A stretch of 64,000 nt of DNA from Zarea fungicola (taxonomy: Eukaryota; Ascomycota; Sordariomycetes; Hypocreales; Cordycipitaceae). The notes beneath the pieces were generated by a model. That model had not been told where the DNA came from and did not search any database. It was given only the letters and a program-made list of their open reading frames with translations. This document shows, one piece after another, positions 56,580 through 64,000 of this stretch (its first letter is position 1; every line of letters begins with the position of its first letter). The stretch is taken from positions 39,202-103,201 of the forward strand of contig FWCC01000260.1 in the NCBI GenBank assembly GCA_900169235.1, written 5' to 3'. The position numbers and the translations under genes were made by a program.

Positions 56580-57228
56580 GTATGGTAGAAAATCTTTGTG
56601 AAGCAATTGTAATGGCATGGCCAACCTCTACTAGGCCCGGTTTCAACCAAGCATGTGGATAGGGTGGAGGGTGGAGAGTCTTGCTACGAAGCACTGAAAT
56701 GGTGCGCGAGGAGAGTGTATGTTGAGCATCACGTAATTGCAAATATCCCGAATAACAGTTCATGGTTGATTTAAGAAAGAAGTGCTGCCAAGTCGCTTGG
56801 AATGAATTTGTTAGACTGCCCTTGAGTTGATTTGATTGAGATGTTTAAATACAGATTGAGACATCTACGCTTTAAAGTCTATGATATTATAAGTGCTCCA
56901 TTATCATGCTTCTGCCTCCTTGCCTCCATCCTAAACCAAAGTCCTACTACTCTATATATACACTTTGAATTATTCTAATCATGGGCGGGTGAGGTTATCG
57001 ATAGTTTTTGATTTTACTTGCTATGTATGGAAACGTTCTGTTAACTCATAACAAAGGCTGCGACTTTTGAACGACGTGTATTTTCTATTCAGCATAGACT
57101 CCTATAGTTCATCCACATCTCGAAATCCATAGAATCTTGACGCCCAAAGGCTCACAAGTGAGCTCTGTGTAATAAATGTTAATCGCAATGTTCGCATTGT
57201 GGGATTCGCGAATTCTAGATAGTTTGAC
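56580..57228. other. Convergent intergenic stretch
   Basis: Lies between the 3' ends of the transporter and RidA genes. Nothing else is recognised. Confidence 0.6.
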
Positions 57229-57784
57229 TTACAGTGCCTCACCAGTATATGCTGTGCACTCAATCTCGACCTACATTGCCGTTAAAACGCTTTCTTTGCC
57301 TCTGAATAATTACTATCATACCTTTGCATTTGCTCCGAGCTCACTGACTGTGACACATGCCCTGGCCGGTTTCGGATCGGGGATCTTGGCGACATCTACC
57401 TGATGTTAACTGGACATAGATGACTCAAGAGACGAGTCTTTCAAGCACAGACACTTACAGACTGAGTTCATAGCTGCAAAGTCTTTTCTATCCGTCAAGT
57501 AGATGTTGACTTTCAGCAGCTTTTGTAGATCACTACCGGCCGCCTTCAGAACCGCCTCTATAAGATTCAAGGCGGTTTCCTATATTCAGTTAGTTCCGAG
57601 CCTTAGCAACGCTTCACCTATGGTTTCTTACTGTCTGTTCCCCAACATCGTCTGACACTAGCTTGCCCGTCGTTGAATCCAGACCTACCTTGCCACTGCA
57701 GTAGACTGTTCCATTTAGGACCACGGCTTCGGAAAGGTATTGCGAGGAATACCCATGCCTGTTGACTACTTTTGCGGAGGCCAT
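57229..57784 (-). CDS. RidA/YjgF-family imine deaminase, 129 aa
   Basis: Four exons on the minus strand (57784-57632, 57579-57459, 57395-57322, 57270-57229) give a complete short protein of the family's usual length. It opens NRHGYSSQYLSEAVVLNGTV, then YCSGKVGLDSTTGKLV. The middle reads ETALNLIEAVLKAAGSDLQK and LLKVNIYLTDRKDFAAMNSV. The substrate-binding Arg sits in DPKPARACVTVSELG, and the end is VEIECTAYTGEAL. RidA proteins hydrolyse reactive enamines and imines made by amino-acid or amine-oxidising enzymes. The gene lies 3.4 kb from a predicted imine-producing oxidase, so it may clear that enzyme's product. The exon junctions are strongly constrained by the small conserved fold. Confidence 0.88.
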
Positions 57785-58292
57785 TTCGGCAAGATTCTTG
57801 GCAAACAATGGGCAAGTCTCTTAGATTTATGGTTATAAAACAGAGATACACAAATAGCAGAGGAGCAACCTCGTCTTATATGCCGGCGTTGCACACCTCC
57901 TTATGGGTAAGATGCTCCACTGGCCGTAGTGGGGACCGCCCCCTTCGGGGTACTACAGCCCAGTTTCACCCCGTAATAATTCCAACTTCCAGTCTGCAAC
58001 GTACATATAGGTTCTCATCTGATCCTTCGCAAGTCCCAAATACAAAGAAAGGCCTGAGAAAATCATTTCAAGGGCGCTAGCTGTATCCCTAACGACTCCG
58101 ACCGGCTTACACTACTCTACCCAGGGGTCTGGTGGAGCCCCTAAGACCTCGAATAGACCAATAGGGCGGCTCCCTCGTATAGTTCCGAGTGGTGGATGGG
58201 GTGACCACCCCAGCCAGCGGGGTATTTCTTCTCAACCTCCAATCGGAGATGTGACAAGCGTCAGCTCTCATTCTTACATACTTGATCCGAAA
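57785..58292. promoter_or_regulatory. Divergent promoter of RidA gene and regulator, GC-rich
   Basis: About 500 bases between the start codons. It contains palindromic GC-rich pieces: around 57926-57956 (GTAGT/ACTAC arms) and GGGGTGACCACCCC at 58198-58211. These could be operators or remnants of a mobile element. Confidence 0.4.
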
Positions 58293-60467
58293 ATGGCATC
58301 CTGGCCATCACATACATTACATGCGAAGCGGCCAAAGGGCGCGTCGGTCCGCCTGCGTGTTGGAAAGAGGACCCATGTTGCCTGTGTCAACTGCAAAGAG
58401 CGCAAGGTCCGGGTGAGTTGGATGTCGCTATACATCCCACACAACTACCTTGCTGACACGCCAGGGACAACAACAGTGTGATGGGCAGATTCCAGCTTGC
58501 AGTAGTTGTCGACAACTGAATTTAAGTATGTTGACCCTCTGGCCAAATTTTCCCGACTCGCGGCTCACCTCGAGCAGCTTGCTTTATTGAGGACCCATTG
58601 ACAAAACGACGGCAGCCTCGAGATTACCTAGAGCAATTGGAAGAGCGAGTTGTTATCCTTGAGGACCAGTTAAGAGAGGCTCAAGCAGCAACATCGCGAG
58701 ATTTTAATGCCTCTTGGGATGATCTAGAGGCATCTGATGACGATGATCTATCCTCGATGATTGGCACTTTGAGCATCAATGCCGCGGGCTCCGAGCCAAC
58801 ATACCTTGGCTCGTCTTCCGTTTTTGCGTTCTCGAGGTTTTTGAAGCCGACTTTACACCCAGTCATTCCAGTAGGATCAACCGCAAGACGTTGTCAAACT
58901 CCGGAGATGATGAGCCCAGCGCCGTGCCCCTTGCCAGACTACCAAACCGCTATTAGGCTGAGCAATGCGTTTTTCACCAACATAAACGCTCAGTATCCAT
59001 TTCTGCATGAAGCCACTTTTCGGGAGTGGGAAAATGTGTTGGCTGACCCTTTCCAAACGATCTGCGAGTCTGTGCCACTCTTCTTTCTAACGATGGTCAG
59101 TCATTCAACATTATTGTTTTGCCACAGTACGGGCTTACAGTTTTCATAGGTTTATGCCATAGGGGCTACATTGCTTCCTAACTCTGGTTATTCGTCAGAG
59201 CAGCTGTATGCTTCAGCTATGCTTTTCATTGACGACATACTCCGCTACGATAATTTGGAATCAATCCAGGCAATCTTGATCTGCGCAGCATACTCGCTTA
59301 GATCATCAACAGGAACATCTCAATGGTAAAGAATTATTTATTATTTCAAATGACGCCTTGGAGCTAATTTCACAACAGGAAGCTATGCGGACAGGCATTG
59401 CGCCAATGCATTGATCTGGGTTATCACCGAAACCAAAAGCGAGTGAAAGTTGCCCAACATCAATTTCAGCACGAGATGCAGAAGAGAGTGTTCTGGAGTG
59501 CCTATGTGATGGAGTGTGCAGCCTCGGTAGTTCTTGGACGGCCACTCAGCCTGCAGTTTAGGGATATCGATATTGAGGTACGCTAGTGGCCCTTGTCTCT
59601 TCAATACGCGGTCAACTCATTGTGATACAGCTTCCCCTTGATATTGAAGAGTTCCAGCTCACGAGAATGGGCATTACAGGGTCTTCACGTACCACACTAA
59701 CCCAGCCCCCGACCATGATGACGTATGCTATCCACGGCTTCCGTATTCGCATTTTGCTAGGGCGCATCCAGGCTGCCTTGTACTCGGATTGTAGTATAAC
59801 AAGGACTGAGAGACTTTCAAGAGGGGAAAAACTATACAATGTGCTTGAGACATGGTCGGCCGACACTCCGCCTCCAAGGCAGCCACCAGACGGAGGAGCC
59901 CTATCATTCTTCCTAACAGAAGATTTTCACAATGTCAGCTACAACTACGCTCTACTGCAGATCTATCGTATTCAAATTGCCGACAGGAAGAACACCACAC
60001 CTGATGAGATATTTCTCAAATGCATGCAGGCATCAAAGAATATATGCCGCAGTTTCCGTCGCCAGTTCTTGGGCAAGCCGACTGCATACACGTGGAGTGC
60101 TGTCCATGAGATGTTCCTTGCTGGGCTGACGTATATATATTGCTTGTGGACGTCTGCGGCTTGCCGAGAGGTAACTCGCAATGACCAATTGAGCAGTACA
60201 TGTACGGATTGCACGGTTGTACTTGTGGTCCTAGGAGAAAGGTGGACATGCGCCACTCCGTTCAGGGATGTCTTCGAATTACTTTCCGCCCGTACAATTA
60301 CCATGATGGCAGACCTGCAGCAAGGAAGGCAACCTGGACCAAGTCCGCTGCATATTGCTAAAGAGACCAGTCCAACTGACTTGGACCAGTGGATAGAGGG
60401 GATATATAATACAGGTTCGACCTTGGGAGCAGATTGGCTACTAAACGAGTTAATTGAAAAGAGTTGA
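58293..60467 (+). CDS. Zn2Cys6 transcription factor, 632 aa
   Basis: Exons 58293-58412, 58477-58525, 58578-59095, 59150-59325, 59379-59577 and 59631-60467 keep frame throughout. The first three build the zinc cluster CVNCKERKVRCDGQIPACSS then CRQLNLTC (spacing 2-6-6-2-6). A coiled-coil-like dimer segment follows (DYLEQLEERVVILEDQLREA), and then a fungal-specific transcription factor domain (AYSLRSSTGTSQWKLCGQAL; CIDLGYHRNQ; QKRVFWSAYVMECAASVVLG; GRPLSL). The complete layout is that of Gal4-type activators. It is head-to-head with the RidA gene. Together with the amine oxidase and porter it makes a likely four-gene unit with its own regulator; the regulatory link is inference. Confidence 0.9.
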
Positions 60468-61089
60468 AAGAATCGGTAGTGATAAGGTAGTTAAACAGGC
60501 TGCTGGTGGAATGCACAGAAAATGCAGGCGGAAAAGAAATCCAAAAATAAAAATCAGGCGATAAACGATAGTTAAAGTATGTCTTATTAGTCGGTTCAGT
60601 GCAGTCGCTCCAACAAAACAGGTTGCGAGCGGCATGGCCGGGGGCCTCTAACATTATATAACTCAACTTCTTTTGTTGGTACGATCACAAAGGTTACTGG
60701 GCACAGTACTGAGAGGGGCTTCTCCTAGTAGTAATGCTGTAGTAACTTGGTGGTCAATTGAGGCTATCTATGGATGTAGGAGGAAACCCTCCCCTATATA
60801 CGGAACAGCAGTAGCAAACAAAGCAAACATCAACAAGAAGATCCCTCTTTCCTCCATAGCTGCCGTGATGACCTCGTATCCAGCAGAAGTCAGGAATCAC
60901 TGGATACGCTGCTTAACCTGAATCAGCAGTCACAACAGCTTTGCCCGACAACAAGGTTACCCCGAGACTACCGGATCTGGCTCCGTTTGATTATTTCCTC
61001 TCACCAAACATTACATTGATCTGAAAAAAACCAGAAAATAAGTAAATCTCTGCTTTTCGATCTAGTCCAATCAGCGTTTAAAACAAATT
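60468..61089. other. Intergenic, nothing recognised
   Basis: No supported gene between the regulator and the next pseudogene. Confidence 0.6.
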
Positions 61090-62419
61090 ATGTCTCTTAC
61101 GATAACTCTAAAGCGTCCATGTAAGACGACACACCATGGAGAAAAGAGCCATCTGCTTGGCCTGCTGCCGGAGATATGTCGAATCATCGTCCTCCACGTC
61201 CTGACGCACAGACATCGCAAGGCCCCTCTCCTAACGAAAAAAGTGTTGAAAGATCGCATACGGTTCCGAAATCGCTTTGACGATAAATACCCGACAGAGA
61301 CCAACATATATGTTTGCAGGCGCAAGCCTTACATCCACGCGACCGCGCTTTTGCAGACCAATCGCCAGCTACGGCAGGACACGTTGGACATAGTTCAAGA
61401 TACACTCAAGACTGACAAGGTTAAGATCCCTTTTGTGCTCGATTTAATGGTCATTAAAGATGTCGGGCTGCTGCCGACCTGGATGAGCTGCCCGTACCTG
61501 CCGGAAAATATCCAACGGCTTAAGGTCAATGTCCGGGTTTTGACGGCCAGATAAGGATATTATACCTGAGAGTTGGATACCTGCGGCACTTTATGGGGGC
61601 CGCGATTGGAATTATGAATTCTCAGTATGTAATTGGAACTTTTTGGTGGTCCTCTTGTTCTATGCCATGGGCCGACTCTCCCCATCATCAGAAAATACCA
61701 TCCGTGAGCAGCCAGTGACGGAACCGGTTTATAATATGGACAAACTAGCCCCTGGGCATCAGCCTCCTGGTGTGGATGTATACATCTCTGCAAGGGCTCC
61801 ATACACTGTAAATGAATTATATCTCAACGTTCAGAAATATGAGTACTACGCCAATGGCAATTTTGTTCTCCCATATGTGGAGGACTGGAATAAGTCAAGC
61901 CTATGGTATAAAGAAGGATATTATACCTTTGGTCGCACCATTTTCATTGATGAGTTGGCTGAAAACGACGAGGACGGCATCACCAAGCCGTCGCTCAAGG
62001 CCGGAACGCTAGGCACTACGCAGGTTCGCGGAATATGGAGCACTCTTAAGTATCTTGCTGACCAGGCTTGCGACTCTCACCCCTGGCACACATCATATGG
62101 CTATATAACGATGCAAGTTTGCCTTGACGATCTTGCGAGAAACATACAAGCTGTCAGGACTGCCTACTAGGACCATGTTGAAACATCCGTGGGCGGCGAC
62201 GGTCATTGGGAGAGTCTGCTCGGCTAATATTTTGAGTCAGACGACATTGTCAAGGCCTTCAAGAAGGAGAAGAGAAAAGAAGACCTAAACGAACATGTAC
62301 TGCACTGTTTTCAATTGGTAAAGAGGAGGATGGACATGGGCTGGTGGGATGATGACCATTGCAAGAGACTTTGGCATACGTGGCACCCTGCTGGGTTTCC
62401 CTCTCGCTCTTTCCAATAA
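61090..62419 (+). pseudogene. Broken 2EXR/F-box-like fungal gene
   Basis: From ATG 61090 the frame reads SHLLGLLPEICRIIVLHVLT and ATALLQTNRQLRQDTLDIVQ. This resembles the short conserved segments of fungal 2EXR/F-box-like proteins (LPxEIR, LLQTNRQIR). It stops at 61552-61554. The frame shifted by one base carries on with protein-like sequence (PESWIPAALYGGRDWNYEFS; APYTVNELYLNVQKYEYYAN). It runs through an in-frame TAG (62168-62170) and TAA (62225-62227) to a final TAA at 62419. The continued coding character past each lesion (YFESDDIVKAFKKEKRKEDL) shows that these interrupt what was one gene of about 440 codons. The two internal stops would each be a Gln codon after a single C-to-T reversal. 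Confidence 0.75.
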
Positions 62420-63301
62420 ATCTCTTAAAAATTGCGTCGTCGCTCGAGCATGGCCTGGCTTCCTGCCTACTCCCACATGCGAGGTTATGTCTTCTTTTGC
62501 CGCCTTAGAGTTTGCTTGAGCAGGGCCTCGCGCATGGCCTGGATCCACGGCAGGGGGCGCTATTATATTTACAAGTACCTTGCATGAGGAATGGTAGCCG
62601 CCCCATTGTGATTCGTGTCGAGCGGTTGACCCGAAGCAAGCAATCCATGGTGTGCTAGGTGACGGTTTCTATGAGATTCTGGTTTAGGAGAGAAGAAAAT
62701 TAAATGACGAGACTTGCAAGATAAACGAACTTCACGGATAGCCTTGCATGGGTGAACGGTGGTTCCACACTGGCGCAGGTTGCTCGTCTTGCTGCCCGTC
62801 GCTGAGCTCTAAGAGTATCGTCATTTGTTATCAAGTACTTCGAGATCGGTCAACTCCAACCAAGCAAACCTAGGATACTGCGTTTTTATCTTTCCTAATC
62901 ATCGGCTAGGTTCATGGGCGCCATTTCCTCCATCGGCTATAGGGATTACCTTGCAGTCAAAATAGATAGCCAACTTATATATCATAATCCAACACTATTC
63001 CCGCATATTCCAGTCTACTATTTGCAAACACAGACGCCAGAGCAGTTTATATACTTTTTTGGTTATGGTGCCTTGCCCACTCAAACCTGACGGGTGGGTC
63101 AGGCGTGCTCGCGATTGGCCGGGCAGCGTGAAGACCACCGCACAGATACCCAGAGAGCCAATCGTATTCGAATACGTGGTCAAGAGACTAAAATAGGAAA
63201 AGGAAATTAATCCGTTCCTAAGAATTCCACTAGCTGATGCAGAGACGGAGGTTACATTGCTTTCAAATACACAATATTGGTTTCATCGCAAGCATCGCAC
63301 C
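62420..63301. other. Intergenic, nothing recognised
   Basis: No supported gene between the two pseudogenes. Confidence 0.55.
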
Positions 63302-64000
63302 ATGGCTTAGCCGCCAAAGTCCCACGAAACCCTGTTCCTTAGCCAGCCAGACGAACTCATCTACATCCTGGCTGACCATCTATGCACTAGGGATGTTGGC
63401 AGTCTTTGTTGAATAAATCGCCACTTGTGCCAGTTGCTGGATCCTGTTCTCTACCGCCGCGACGCAAAGGCTCCACGTGAATGTTCGGCGCTGAAATGGG
63501 CCGCCCTCAACGGTGTTCACCAGACGGCCGAAAAAGCCATTCGTGCTGCCGCAGCTATACCCGGCGGCGGCAGCAGTGACATTGCAAACGATGCCTTATG
63601 TGTAGCTGTCAGAAATGGCCATCTGGCACTGGTTAAGTTACTCCTTGACGAAGCCGGTGCCGACGTAGGATTCAAGGACGCAATGGGTCTTACGCCGCTC
63701 ATATTAGCCGCAAGGTACGGAAGAGATGCAATGGTCACGCTGCTCCTGGCCACCGATGGAGTTGACGCAGCTGCGCGCGATATCCAGCATTAGACAGCGC
63801 TCGCCTGGGTGGCCATGTTTGGTCACGTATCCATTGTCCGGCTTCTGTTAGATACCGGCAAGGTGGACGTGGAAGCTATGTCAAAATTGGGCCGGACAGC
63901 GCTCGCGTATGCTGCTGCGTCGAACCAATCCTATGTCGTAAGGTTGCTGCTTAAGGTCTACAAGGTGAACCCCGACCCGCTTAGGGTTTGGATAGGGTTA
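63302..64000 (+). pseudogene. F-box/ankyrin-repeat gene broken by three stops, cut by window edge
   Basis: One frame from ATG 63302 to the window end gives an N-terminal F-box-like segment (LFLSQPDELIYILADHLCTR, then INRHLCQLLDPVLYRRDA). Ankyrin repeats follow (ALKWAALNGVHQTAEKAIRA; DALCVAVRNGHLALVKLLLD; GLTPLILAARYGRDAMVTLL; TALAWVAMFGHVSIVRLLLD; RTALAYAAASNQSYVVRLLL). The frame is interrupted by TAG at 63308-63310, TGA at 63410-63412 and TAG at 63791-63793, with no frameshift. Each stop is one C-to-T change from CAG or CGA. Ankyrin repeats bind other proteins. Repeat-rich gene families are natural RIP targets, which would explain stops without indels. The 3' end is outside the window. Confidence 0.8.

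Noticed and set aside
63975..64000. Two TTAGGG-like hexamers at the window end, suggesting a telomere
   Set aside because: Only two loose matches occur, and they fall inside the still-open ankyrin frame, so chance is more likely than a telomeric repeat.
1..64000. Secondary-metabolite biosynthetic cluster
   Set aside because: Regulators, MFS transporters, an SDR and a PhyH oxygenase are present, but there is no polyketide synthase, NRPS, terpene cyclase or other core enzyme anywhere in the window.

Overview
The window reads as nuclear DNA of a filamentous ascomycete. Genes carry short introns (about 44-115 nt) with GTRNGT donors and CTRAY-like branch sites. The protein families are typical of such fungi: Zn2Cys6 regulators, HET proteins, WSC-containing glucanases, fungal DHA1 and sugar MFS porters, and a Fot1/pogo-type transposon. 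A Sordariomycete, possibly Hypocreales, is my guess from the gene content; no single marker proves it. I saw no rRNA, tRNA or CRISPR array.

Layout. 1-8.7 kb: a 3'-truncated endonuclease/exonuclease/phosphatase gene, an F-box gene, a short-chain dehydrogenase, a Zn2Cys6 regulator and a metallo-beta-lactamase-fold hydrolase. 9.9-16.2 kb: a broken HET gene, tail-to-tail with a Zn2Cys6 regulator whose zinc cluster looks damaged, then a DHA1 drug/polyamine-type transporter. 16.2-23.4 kb: gene-poor, with a decayed coding remnant near 17.4 kb and one small membrane-anchored Thr-rich protein.

23.4-36.3 kb: a carbohydrate block. It holds a divergent pair of secreted beta-1,3-glucanases (GH128 and GH55), each with a WSC module. 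Next come a sugar porter and an alpha-galactosidase (GH27) transcribed divergently, then a Zn2Cys6 regulator. It looks like a small polysaccharide-utilisation cluster. 36.4-42.2 kb: a PhyH-type dioxygenase, a DUF3632-like protein and a secreted RNase T1-like protein lacking one expected catalytic histidine.

42.4-44.4 kb: a pogo/Fot1-like DNA transposon with near-perfect 62-bp internal inverted repeats. Its transposase is riddled with TAA/TAG codons, as expected after repeat-induced point mutation (RIP). 44.6-49.4 kb: an intact HET gene and a Zn2Cys6 regulator. 49.4-52.4 kb: gene-poor.

52.4-60.5 kb: a second functional block with a DAO-family FAD amine oxidase, a divergent sugar-porter-type transporter, a RidA-type imine deaminase and a Zn2Cys6 regulator divergent from RidA. 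An imine-forming oxidase beside an imine hydrolase suggests an uptake-and-oxidation pathway for an amine substrate, perhaps a sugar amine. 61-64 kb: two pseudogenes (a fungal F-box/2EXR-like gene and an F-box/ankyrin gene) broken mostly by stops that C-to-T changes would produce.

Exon models were built by hand from splice signals, reading frame and family resemblance. No search or RNA evidence was available.
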